Shown piece by piece: positions 1-6,364 of a stretch of DNA of 6,483 nt; the first letter of the stretch is position 1, and every line of letters begins with the position of its first letter. Made by a program: the position numbers and the translations under genes. This DNA is from an uncultured Helicobacter sp. (GTDB lineage: Bacteria; Campylobacterota; Campylobacteria; Campylobacterales; Helicobacteraceae), in NCBI GenBank assembly GCA_944325475.1, contig CALVAF010000015.1, positions 1 through 6,483 of the forward strand. Direction: 5' to 3'. The notes beneath the pieces are model-generated. The model was not told the origin of the DNA, searched no databases, and was given only the letters and a program-made list of their open reading frames with translations.

Positions 1-379
1 CTGTATTAATGTATTCTAAAGTAACTTCTGCAATCTCCAATCTGTTTTCTACCTTGCTAGTGATGATAAGAATGGTGTGGGTGAAGGGTTTAGCAATATT
101 GCTTTTAGTTATCTCAGAGAATCCACTCGCTATAGAAGCACTAGTAGCGACATTACTTACTTGTTCCCTTGTATCCTCAACCATTTTCTGTGCTTCTTGT
201 AATCCTTGATTGATAGCATTTTCTAATGTTTCTGTAACGCCTTGTTCTCTCTGTGTTTTATTCTGCAATCTTTCAAATTCCTTGACTATATGCTGTGCTA
301 ATGAATATTTTTCAAAAAAATATTGAAGATTCTCTTTATCTTTCTTATTTAAATGTTCTGTGTTTTTAATCTCATTCAT
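1..379 (-). CDS. Unknown helical protein, 3' part beyond window edge
   Basis: An open frame starts with ATG at 379-377 and stays open for 126 codons to the left edge, so its C-terminus is missing. Its ATG overlaps the TGA stop of the preceding gene (ATGA, 376-379). AAGGAG at 391-386 sits 6 nt before the start, one of the best ribosome binding sites in the window, so I take it as a real gene. The protein begins MNEIKNTEHLNKKDKENLQ. Residues 1-75 are rich in K, E, Q and N and look helical, possibly coiled coil. Residues 76-88 are small and alanine/serine rich (SNVATSASIASG). Residues 98-108 form a short hydrophobic patch (KPFTHTILIIT), too short for a confident membrane span. No signal peptide, cysteine or recognisable catalytic motif is visible. 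I do not recognise the family. Coupling to the upstream membrane protein suggests they act together, and position at the end of a T6SS operon suggests an accessory role or possibly a secreted or immunity protein; this is inference. Confidence 0.82.
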   Translation of the reverse strand, partial: MNEIKNTEHLNKKDKENLQYFFEKYSLAQHIVKEFERLQNKTQREQGVTETLENAINQGLQEAQKMVEDTREQVSNVATSASIASGFSEITKSNIAKPFTHTILIITSKVENRLEIAEVTLEYINT

Positions 380-1161
380 TGACAGCTCCTTAACTCTTTG
401 ATGATTGCATTATTACTAGAAATATGCTTTATAATCTCCACTTCATTGATATTTTGACCCATTGCACTCATATCTTCTGCAACAATATCCAATTTATCCC
501 TCAAATCCCCTAATATCTCACAATAGTTTGTATTGGATTCTGCAATAACCATATAATAAGAAACTAGACTAAAAGCACTAGCAAGTGTGAGACCTTGAGT
601 AGAATCTACTTCCATAAGCGTTTTATAGGCTTGGAATAAATCATGAAATAAATGGAGTTCTTGGGGGCTAATGACAATGTTTTGAATCTTGGTGTGATTG
701 ATTTGCGAAATAGAATATTTCAGATGCACTTTTAAGAAATAAAAGAAAATAAAATGCATTTGCCTATCATTTGGATTCTCAATCAAATACTTTGGAATCT
801 TATAAATAAGTGGGATTGTAGGGTCTAGATTATGAGAATACTCTTGCTTAAGAGTTTCAAAAGATAAATCAAACATCACTTGGGCTTTTTGTAAATCTTT
901 CTCATAATCCCTCTCATACCACTGGTGTAAATATTCTATCTCTTGTGGGCTTAGGATTTGTTGCTGGTTTAAAGAATCTTTAATTCTTTGAAATTCCATA
1001 CTTTTCTTATCTTCTACTTCAAAGTCTTCAAACATTTTATGGATAAAAAAGAGAATGGCTAAAGGAAGCATTAAAAGTAAGATTTGTTTATTAGAAAGAT
1101 TAGTTAGTCTATCAATGATTCTTTGGATTTTTTGATTGAGTTTATGCAAAGAGATTTTCAT
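376..1161 (-). CDS. Unknown single-pass membrane protein linked to T6SS
   Basis: The protein has about 261 residues and I do not recognise its family. The frame could begin at a TTG at 1167, but the ATG at 1161-1159 is the better start: AAAGG (1175-1171) is 9 nt from this ATG and only 3 nt from the TTG. Counted from the ATG, residues 1-25 are basic (several K and R), followed by one hydrophobic segment at about 27-41 (ILLLMLPLAILFFIH) and then a long hydrophilic, mostly helical region with many E, D, Q and Y. By the positive-inside rule the N-terminus is cytoplasmic and the roughly 215-residue remainder is periplasmic. The only two cysteines, at about 214 and 260, could form a disulfide there. 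This is the opposite topology to TssL, whose main domain is cytoplasmic, and the protein is far shorter than TssM. It follows tssG by 62 bp and its stop overlaps the next start. A role as an envelope-anchored T6SS accessory protein is inferred from context only. Confidence 0.85.
   Translation of the reverse strand: MKISLHKLNQKIQRIIDRLTNLSNKQILLLMLPLAILFFIHKMFEDFEVEDKKSMEFQRIKDSLNQQQILSPQEIEYLHQWYERDYEKDLQKAQVMFDLSFETLKQEYSHNLDPTIPLIYKIPKYLIENPNDRQMHFIFFYFLKVHLKYSISQINHTKIQNIVISPQELHLFHDLFQAYKTLMEVDSTQGLTLASAFSLVSYYMVIAESNTNYCEILGDLRDKLDIVAEDMSAMGQNINEVEIIKHISSNNAIIKELRSCQ
386..391 (-). promoter_or_regulatory. Ribosome binding site of the leftmost gene
   Basis: AAGGAG on the minus strand lies 6 nt before the ATG at 379-377, inside the last codons of the upstream gene. 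It is close to the ideal anti-16S match and decides the start of the gene that runs off the left edge. Confidence 0.75.
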
Positions 1162-1170
1162 TAACAATAA

Positions 1171-1175
1171 CCTTT
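1171..1175 (-). promoter_or_regulatory. Ribosome binding site that selects ATG over TTG start
   Basis: AAAGG on the minus strand has 9 nt of spacing to the ATG at 1161-1159 but only 3 nt to the in-frame TTG at 1167-1165. The spacing favours the ATG as the true start of the membrane protein gene. Confidence 0.55.
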
Positions 1176-1191
1176 AGTTTAATGGTTTAAT

Positions 1192-1197
1192 TCTATA
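1192..1197 (-). promoter_or_regulatory. Weak -10-like motif after tssG
   Basis: TATAGA (within ATTATAGAATT) on the minus strand lies about 30 nt upstream of the ATG at 1161. With no clear -35 element and in very AT-rich DNA, this is a weak candidate for an internal promoter driving the two downstream unknown genes. The 62-bp gap here is the only sizeable break in the T6SS gene run, which makes an internal promoter plausible but unproven. Confidence 0.2.
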
Positions 1198-1208
1198 ATT
1201 CCAATGCT

Positions 1209-1221
1209 TTCTTAGTAAGAA
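1209..1221. repeat. 13-bp palindrome just after tssG
   Basis: TTCTTA-G-TAAGAA is a perfect inverted repeat with 6-bp arms and a 1-nt centre, beginning 3 nt after the tssG stop. The 1-nt centre makes an RNA hairpin unlikely without opening inner pairs, and there is no following T run in the sense direction, so it does not look like an intrinsic terminator. It might be a protein-binding dyad upstream of the membrane protein gene, or chance in AT-rich DNA. Confidence 0.3.
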
Positions 1222-1223
1222 TC

Positions 1224-2135
1224 TCAATCACAGAGTTTAATTTTCATAGCAATATAATTTCTTTTATTTTTACCAAGTATTTTTCCCCATCCTAGTTTTG
1301 CAACACTCCTATCCCCTAAAACAAAATTCATTTTATCACTATAATTGATTTTAAGATACAAATCAACACAAAACTCATTATTGGTTAAAAAAGTAATGCC
1401 ATCTCTTAGCTTCTTATGGTTTTTCCCAATAGGAATATATTCTAATGCCTTAAAATACTCAATATCTTTAATATAAATTGCAATTTTATTTTGATAAGAA
1501 ACAAATTTTTTACCCAAAATAAAATTAACCCCTAATGTATTATTTTTTATTCCAATCTTATTGATTTGGTTATGGTTAATTAGAATTTGATGTGGGATAT
1601 TCTCTAAAATACTTAATTTATTGTGCAAATTAAAATTGCTCTGTAATACCTTCTCTATATAAATTTTTGGTCTTCTAAGGCTTAATAATAAGGGAGCAAA
1701 GGGTAAATAATCTTGAGCAATCTCTTCATTTTTGATTCCCAATATAGAAAATAATACTTTTGAGAGTGAATCTTGAAAATCTTTCTGAAACGATGAGGGA
1801 TAATTTTTTAACTTCTGCACATCAAACAAAAGCCACAAAATATAATGATTAAAAAAATCAAAAAATAAAGTCCAGCCTGCATTGTCATCTTCATTCCTTG
1901 AAAGTTTATCTAACATATAATTAGGCAGTTGAGAGGAACTTCCAAGCAAACCCATAAAATTTATCATAACTTCTATAAGCGTTTTATCATCATCTAATAG
2001 CACCGATTCTATTTCTCTATTAGGATGTTTTAAGCTTTTATTTGTTCTTAAAAATATGTTTTTTCTTTGATTTTGTATTAATAGCTTTTTAATAAGCCTA
2101 TAAAAGGATTGAAAATCATTCCAGCTTGAGCTCAT
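1224..2135 (-). CDS. tssG: T6SS baseplate protein TssG
   Basis: TssG (VasB/ImpH family) joins two TssF copies to form the core of each T6SS baseplate wedge in the cytoplasm, and contacts TssE and TssK. The family signature is visible at residues 59-74 (NFMGLLGSSSQLPNYM, matching the usual F-x-GL-x-G-x-x-x-x-LP-x-x-Y/M pattern) and at 91-104 (FFDFFNHYILWLLF, matching the FLDxFNHR-like motif). The N-terminus has the expected early helix (SFYRLIKKLL, about 10-19), and near the C-terminus a LGW motif (about 281-283) fits the conserved end of the family. At 303 residues it is slightly shorter than usual (about 320-350). The start ATG overlaps the tssF TGA as ATGA (2132-2135) and there is no strong Shine-Dalgarno, so translation probably depends on coupling to tssF. 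The family call is secure; details of contacts come from other species. Confidence 0.94.
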   Translation of the reverse strand: MSSSWNDFQSFYRLIKKLLIQNQRKNIFLRTNKSLKHPNREIESVLLDDDKTLIEVMINFMGLLGSSSQLPNYMLDKLSRNEDDNAGWTLFFDFFNHYILWLLFDVQKLKNYPSSFQKDFQDSLSKVLFSILGIKNEEIAQDYLPFAPLLLSLRRPKIYIEKVLQSNFNLHNKLSILENIPHQILINHNQINKIGIKNNTLGVNFILGKKFVSYQNKIAIYIKDIEYFKALEYIPIGKNHKKLRDGITFLTNNEFCVDLYLKINYSDKMNFVLGDRSVAKLGWGKILGKNKRNYIAMKIKLCD

Positions 2136-3868
2136 AGAAGTGCTTTTTTCCCAAATATTGCAGGATAATATAAAGTCTCATTAGAATCTAGACATTTTAT
2201 CATTAACTCACAAAAGGAATTAATACTCACAAAAGAAGAAAGAAACCTAGAAATAATCAAGCCAAATCTATAAACCTCTCCCAAGCAATAAAAGCTAGAA
2301 TCTTGAAGATGCACTATACAAATCACTCCCTTTTTTGTGATATGCTCATCGATTAAATAAGAGGGGCGTGATTGTATCTTTACAATACAATCCATTAAGA
2401 CTCTATAAGCCTCTTTGTTTTCTTGCTCATTGATAAAGCCATAACTCTCTAAGGCATTTAAAAAAGCTGTTTTATCCAGAAGAGTTTGATAGTTTAAAGA
2501 AAGTATAGAAACCAATTTCCAAAGCAATTCCCCATCAACTTTATTTTGTTTCATAGCAGTTGGTATTTTAATATTTTTTGTGGTAACTCCATTAAAATTT
2601 TCTAAAGCATTAATATCCCCAATTTTTAACTGCAGGGGTAAGTTTTTATTACAACATAAAGTTTCAATAGTGATAGTCTCTACTAAATTCCCTTGCTCAT
2701 TTTCAGAGAAAAAAGAAATTTCATTATAGATTTCTCCTTTAGAATCGCTTTTGTGCATAATGCTATAAAAATCTTTTTGATTTTCCCTTAAAAATCCAAA
2801 ACGCTCAAAAGTCCTATAATTTTTTAAAATCCTTCTACCAGAATCACTATTGTGTGCTTTAACTTGTGTCACTTCAATAATTTCATAAGATTCCAAATTC
2901 GTTCTATCAATAAAAATCCTATGCCCATCTTTAACATTTTTATTGATAATGGGCTCTGCACTTTTACTAAAAAGATTGATAGTTGGGCTAACCCCTAGAG
3001 AAAAAATATCACTCCTTATAATGCAATTTTTTGGTAATGGTTTTTTAAACTTAAAACAAATGCAAAAATCTCTAGAATTAGAATGATTTAAAATATCCAA
3101 GCCACCCATAGAAATAAAATTGAATTTTTCAGGTATTAAAAAATATTCTGTCAGCAAACAAAATGATTCAAAACCCAAATCACTATAAGATAGAGAAATT
3201 TCTTTTTCACTCAATCCCATTTTTTCAATATTATTGGGATTTAATCTATACTCCTCTTTGGTATCATAGCAAACCACTTTAACTTCCTGCAAATAAGAAT
3301 GGATATAAAACAAAAGTGTGGTGGAGACATAAATATCATCTCCAAGATAGATTTTAAGATAATCCAATCCAAGATCTTTAATGCTTATTCCTTCTTTGGT
3401 GATTTGCATCTTTAAAGTTAAGCTATGATAATGTTTTTCATTATTTAATGCGACTTCTTTAAATTCTAATGGATACAAATAAACATCATAAATGGTTTTA
3501 AAAACGCATTCACATTGATTGATTGGAATAGATTTTATTTCCGTTCCTTTAGGGATAATAACCTTATTTTCTTTTGCATTTTCTTCTAAGAAAAATTCTT
3601 GTAAGCACAAAGAAGGGATAGGATTAGTATAATTGGGGGTAATGATATTGATTAAAGATTCTGCAATTTGTGGTATATTTTGATCAAGCTCTTGGCGAAT
3701 CCTTGAAGTGAGGATGGCAAGATTTTCTATGATTCTTTCCACATCAGGATCTTTACTATCTTGGGATAAAAAGGGAACTAGTTTTGGGAATTTCTCAACA
3801 AACCATTTTCTTGCTTCATAAAGATAGGATATTTCTTTTTGATAATAAAAAATATTATCTTTAAGCAT
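2132..3868 (-). CDS. tssF: T6SS baseplate protein TssF
   Basis: TssF (VasA/ImpG family) is the main structural protein of the T6SS baseplate wedge, present as two copies per TssG. The N-terminal family block is very clear: YYQKEISYLYEARKWF at residues 8-23, DPDVERIIENLAILTSRI at 40-57, and LDQNIPQ at 61-67 followed by a P-rich stretch ending IPSLCLQEF. Next comes IPKGTEI at 105-111 and a C-x-FKT element near 121-125, both typical. The mid-protein INLFSKSAEPI motif and the C-terminal SINSFCEL segment also match the family. At 578 residues it is near full family length (about 580-620), with no frameshift. Its ATG directly follows the tssE stop (TAA then ATG, no gap); GAGG at 3880-3877 is 8 nt upstream. 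Its stop overlaps the tssG start. No membrane segment is expected or seen. Confidence 0.96.
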   Translation of the reverse strand: MLKDNIFYYQKEISYLYEARKWFVEKFPKLVPFLSQDSKDPDVERIIENLAILTSRIRQELDQNIPQIAESLINIITPNYTNPIPSLCLQEFFLEENAKENKVIIPKGTEIKSIPINQCECVFKTIYDVYLYPLEFKEVALNNEKHYHSLTLKMQITKEGISIKDLGLDYLKIYLGDDIYVSTTLLFYIHSYLQEVKVVCYDTKEEYRLNPNNIEKMGLSEKEISLSYSDLGFESFCLLTEYFLIPEKFNFISMGGLDILNHSNSRDFCICFKFKKPLPKNCIIRSDIFSLGVSPTINLFSKSAEPIINKNVKDGHRIFIDRTNLESYEIIEVTQVKAHNSDSGRRILKNYRTFERFGFLRENQKDFYSIMHKSDSKGEIYNEISFFSENEQGNLVETITIETLCCNKNLPLQLKIGDINALENFNGVTTKNIKIPTAMKQNKVDGELLWKLVSILSLNYQTLLDKTAFLNALESYGFINEQENKEAYRVLMDCIVKIQSRPSYLIDEHITKKGVICIVHLQDSSFYCLGEVYRFGLIISRFLSSFVSINSFCELMIKCLDSNETLYYPAIFGKKALL

Positions 3869-4258
3869 TTATACAACCTCATAATAACGATTATTTTTAA
3901 AAATAATCTCCAAATTAAAACTTTCATGGGTTTTGTTTAAAAAGCAAAATAATAAAAATGAAAGCTGCCATGGGCTTAATGAGGTGTCATACTGGATTGT
4001 TTTTATTGTGATTCTTGGCTCATACTTAGATACGATAAAATAAATCTCCTTAGCCATAGTAGAACAAAACTCGCTAGAGCTTAGACTAAAATCAATGGCT
4101 TTGGTAATACCCATATCATTTGCAATAATGCAATCTTCAATTTTAGCATTCAATAAAGACTGAATGCTATTTTTAATCTCTTTTAAATCACTATCATACA
4201 AGGGGAGATGTTTATATTGATCATCTAACTCATAAATTAATTTATCAAGTAGCGACAT
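3869..4258 (-). CDS. tssE: T6SS baseplate protein TssE (gp25-like)
   Basis: TssE is the T6SS counterpart of phage T4 gp25, a small wedge protein that links the baseplate to the first sheath ring and starts sheath assembly. Residues 26-40 (KEIKNSIQSLLNAKI) match the conserved LLN block of the family, and YEPRI at 79-83 is the hallmark EPR core motif of gp25-like proteins. At 129 residues it is on the short side for TssE (often 130-170) but both landmarks are intact. It sits between tssC and tssF, the usual place next to baseplate genes. Only 3 nt separate it from the tssC stop, and the upstream AAAGA inside tssC is a modest Shine-Dalgarno, so coupling is likely. Its stop abuts the tssF start. 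Sequence conservation is low outside the two motifs, which is normal for this family. Confidence 0.93.
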   Translation of the reverse strand: MSLLDKLIYELDDQYKHLPLYDSDLKEIKNSIQSLLNAKIEDCIIANDMGITKAIDFSLSSSEFCSTMAKEIYFIVSKYEPRITIKTIQYDTSLSPWQLSFLLFCFLNKTHESFNLEIIFKNNRYYEVV

Positions 4259-4261
4259 TTA

Positions 4262-5716
4262 TCATTCTTTGTCTAATTTCCCCACCAAAGAAAGATCAAA
4301 ATTACCACCCATGTATTTAAAATGCGGTCGCACACTTAAACTAATTTTATACCAACCCGGTTCCCCAGGAATATTATCAACTTTAATTTGTGCTCCTCTA
4401 AAGGGTCTTCTACTTCTAACTTCTGCAGGCGGATTTTCTTGGTCAGAAATATATTGTCTAATCCATTCATTAAGCCCACTTTCTATATCGCTTTTTTCTT
4501 TCCAGCTACCTATTTCCTCTCTTTGAAGAACCTTTAAGTAATGTGCGATACGAGAGATTAAAAAGATATAAGGAAGCTGCGTTCCTAATCTATAATTGGT
4601 CTCTGCCTCTTTACCTTCTGGAGTATTAGGAAAAATTTTTGGCTTGAGTGCAGAGTTTGCAGAGAAAAATGCAGCATTATTGGTGTCTCTTCTAAGTGTG
4701 AGGCTAATAAATCCAGCTTCGGCTAATTCATATTCCCTTCTATCTGTAATTAACACTTCAGTAGGAATCTTAGATTGCATAGTGCCAAAATTATCATAAA
4801 GGTATGTGGGCAAATCTTTCACACCCCCTCCACTTTTAGGACCTATAATATTCCCACACCATCGGTATTTTGAAAAGCTCTCTGTGAGTCTAGTTGCAAA
4901 GGCATAAGCAGAATTACCCCATAATAAATACTCATGAGAATCCAAGACATTTTCTTGGTAGTTAAAACTCTTAATAGGGTTTTCTTTTGGGTCATAGGGG
5001 GAACGTGTTAAAAACCTTGTAACCATGATTCCAGCATATTTGGAATCTTCATTTTCTCTAAAAGTTCTCCAACGTGTGTATTGTGGTCCTTCTAAAAGAC
5101 TGCCTAGATCTTGAATATTGGCAAGTTCAGAATAATTATCTAACCCAAAAAAACTAGGAGCAAAAGAAGTTAAAAATGGGGAATGACTCATTGCAGCAAT
5201 GCTAGACATTTTATTTAAAAAAGTCATATCAGGGCTTGCTGTGCTTAACTGGTAATCTCCTATAATAGCACCAACTGGTTCCCCTCCAAATTGTCCATAT
5301 TCTGAAGAATAGATATTTTTATAAATAACACTTTTAGTAATATCAGGATTATTCTCAAAATCCTCTAGGGCTTCTTCTTTTGTAATATCAAAAAGATTAA
5401 TTTTGATGTTTTCATTAAAGTCTGTTCTTTCTACTAAAAAATACAAACCCCTCCAAGTTGATTCTAATTTTTGAAACTCCTCATTATGCAATATTTCATC
5501 CATTTGTTTTGAGACTAAATCATCAATATGGGCTATCATTTCATCTAAAGCAAATTTATTGATTTTATCTTCAACATTATCACTCTTAACAATAGCAGAT
5601 ATAAACTCAGCAACTCCTCTCTTAGCAATGCTATAACTTTCATCGCCTTGAGAATACTTGCTTTTCTCCATAATGCTTTCTATAATAGGCGTGTCTAGTG
5701 CTTTATCTTTTGGCAT
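4262..5716 (-). CDS. tssC: T6SS contractile sheath large subunit TssC (VipB)
   Basis: TssC (VipB/EvpB family) pairs with TssB to build the cytoplasmic contractile sheath that fires the Hcp tube and VgrG spike. Family landmarks run in order: FQKLESTWRGLYFLV (81-95), YGQFGGEPVGAIIGDYQLS (140-158), SHSPFL (177-182), RFLTRSPY (234-241), FSKYRWCGNI (281-290) then a GGG-V-x-x-LP element, PTEVLITDRREYELAEAGFI (318-337), LPYIFLISRIAHYLK (381-395), and RPHFKYMGG (463-471) near the C-terminus. At 484 residues it is full length. Near the N-terminus IIESIMEKSKY (11-21) resembles the helix that in Vibrio cholerae VipB is recognised by the recycling ATPase ClpV. AAGGAA at 5726-5721 gives a good Shine-Dalgarno. 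It follows tssB by 22 bp and precedes tssE by 3 bp; hcp, often found next to tssC, is absent here. Confidence 0.98.
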   Translation of the reverse strand: MPKDKALDTPIIESIMEKSKYSQGDESYSIAKRGVAEFISAIVKSDNVEDKINKFALDEMIAHIDDLVSKQMDEILHNEEFQKLESTWRGLYFLVERTDFNENIKINLFDITKEEALEDFENNPDITKSVIYKNIYSSEYGQFGGEPVGAIIGDYQLSTASPDMTFLNKMSSIAAMSHSPFLTSFAPSFFGLDNYSELANIQDLGSLLEGPQYTRWRTFRENEDSKYAGIMVTRFLTRSPYDPKENPIKSFNYQENVLDSHEYLLWGNSAYAFATRLTESFSKYRWCGNIIGPKSGGGVKDLPTYLYDNFGTMQSKIPTEVLITDRREYELAEAGFISLTLRRDTNNAAFFSANSALKPKIFPNTPEGKEAETNYRLGTQLPYIFLISRIAHYLKVLQREEIGSWKEKSDIESGLNEWIRQYISDQENPPAEVRSRRPFRGAQIKVDNIPGEPGWYKISLSVRPHFKYMGGNFDLSLVGKLDKE

Positions 5717-5738
5717 AATTTTCCTTGATTAATTTAAC

Positions 5739-6227
5739 TTATTCTTGATTGCATTCTTGTTTGACTTCTAACAAAAGCTGCTCTTTGGTATCTTTATTTT
5801 GCAATGCCTCTAAAACAGCCTTTCTAAAACCGGGAATATTTCCCATAGGTCCTTTTAGAGCCATTAAAGCTTCTCTAAGCTGCATTAGCTTATTTAATTC
5901 TGGGATTTGTTTGACAATATTATCAGGTGAGAAATCTTTCATGCTAGAAATCTTCAGATCCACTTCTAACTCTTCACTACCACCACCTAAAGTATTCTTA
6001 ACATTAAATTGAGTTTGAATCCCCATTTTTTGCATGACTTGATTAAAATTGATTTTATTGATAGAAACCACTTCTCTCTCTTCTATGGATTGAGGATTTT
6101 TACCACCTGTTAAATTGGACATAACCATTAATTTAAGCGGTAACTCAACATCGGCATTTTGTCCATTTGTTTTTGCTTTGTATGTAATATTGATACGCTC
6201 TTTTGGCGCATAAGAACCATCAGACAT
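5739..6227 (-). CDS. tssB: T6SS contractile sheath small subunit TssB (VipA)
   Basis: TssB (VipA family) forms a heterodimer with TssC and polymerises into the T6SS contractile sheath in the cytoplasm. Conserved features are the N-terminal SYAPKERINITYK (5-17), the VELPLKLMVMSNLTG strand region (27-41) typical of the family, the acidic/basic EEREVVSINKINFNQVM segment (49-65), LEVDLKISSMKDFSPDNIV (87-105) with the F-x-P motif, and the helix ending PELNKLMQLREALMALKG (109-126). GFRKAV (133-138) and the charged C-terminal tail also fit. At 162 residues it is a normal length. The ATG at 6227-6225 has AAGGA at 6241-6237 with 9 nt spacing, and TATAAT lies about 40 nt upstream, so this is very likely the first gene of the T6SS transcript in this window. 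Confidence 0.97.
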   Translation of the reverse strand: MSDGSYAPKERINITYKAKTNGQNADVELPLKLMVMSNLTGGKNPQSIEEREVVSINKINFNQVMQKMGIQTQFNVKNTLGGGSEELEVDLKISSMKDFSPDNIVKQIPELNKLMQLREALMALKGPMGNIPGFRKAVLEALQNKDTKEQLLLEVKQECNQE

Positions 6228-6236
6228 AAATTATTT

Positions 6237-6241
6237 TCCTT
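6237..6241 (-). promoter_or_regulatory. Ribosome binding site of tssB
   Basis: AAGGA on the minus strand, 9 nt before the tssB ATG. It supports the assigned start and lies in a roughly 35-nt AT-rich leader downstream of the predicted promoter. Confidence 0.65.
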
Positions 6242-6261
6242 AACCTAAAATTTAAACTGTA

Positions 6262-6297
6262 TTTTAAATTATACTCCTTAAAAATAAAAAATAGCTA
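6262..6297 (-). promoter_or_regulatory. Predicted sigma70-type promoter of the T6SS operon
   Basis: A perfect TATAAT -10 hexamer is on the minus strand at 6273-6268, with a purine-rich AAGGAG immediately upstream. The -35 region has no TTGACA; instead there are T runs (TTTTTTATTTTT) at about 6294-6282. This pattern of a strong -10 with a T-rich upstream region is typical of housekeeping promoters in Helicobacter and Campylobacter. Initiation would be expected near 6262-6260, giving a leader of about 35 nt before tssB. It lies between the end of the upstream gene and tssB, exactly where an operon promoter is needed. The start site has not been measured. Confidence 0.6.
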
Positions 6298-6338
6298 AAC
6301 CATGATTTCACTCAAAAATTTTAAGCAAGAAATCCAAG

Positions 6339-6350
6339 CCCCCTCCCCCC
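6339..6350 (-). repeat. Interrupted G tract (G6-A-G5) upstream of tssB promoter
   Basis: On the sense strand of the operon the sequence reads six G, one A, five G, in DNA that is otherwise very AT-rich. It is flanked by near-identical direct repeats, GCTTGGTTT before and GCTTGGATTT after. The tract lies about 70-80 bp upstream of the predicted transcription start of tssB. With the flanking GG pairs it could fold as a two-layer G-quadruplex. Poly-G tracts are well-known phase-variation sites in Helicobacter and Campylobacter, but each run here is shorter than the typical hypervariable length. The tract itself is seen directly; any function is inference. Confidence 0.6.
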
Positions 6351-6364
6351 AAACCAAGCACAAC

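Noticed and set aside
9..209. Plus-strand open frame of 66 codons with hydrophobic content
   Set aside because: It lies antisense to the coupled gene at 1-379, has no good ribosome binding site, and its make-up is what the complement of that coding frame gives.
1165..1167. TTG as start of the membrane protein gene
   Set aside because: It would be only 3 nt from the AAAGG site, while the in-frame ATG at 1161-1159 has 9 nt spacing.
4269..4526. Plus-strand open frame of 85 codons
   Set aside because: It is antisense to the C-terminal part of tssC, a strongly supported conserved gene, so it is a shadow.
4596..4799. Plus-strand open frame of 67 codons
   Set aside because: It is antisense to the conserved core of tssC and has no independent support.
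5749..6012. Plus-strand open frame of 87 codons
   Set aside because: It is antisense to tssB, which has clear family motifs and a promoter and ribosome binding site on the other strand.
6274..6279. AAGGAG on the minus strand resembling a strong Shine-Dalgarno
   Set aside because: No start codon lies at a suitable distance downstream; it abuts the TATAAT box and is better seen as part of the promoter region.
6301..6364. Possible intrinsic terminator after the right-edge gene
   Set aside because: I looked for a GC-rich stem followed by a T run on the minus strand; only an imperfect AT-only inverted pattern (CTTAAAATTTTTGAG) is present, too weak to call.
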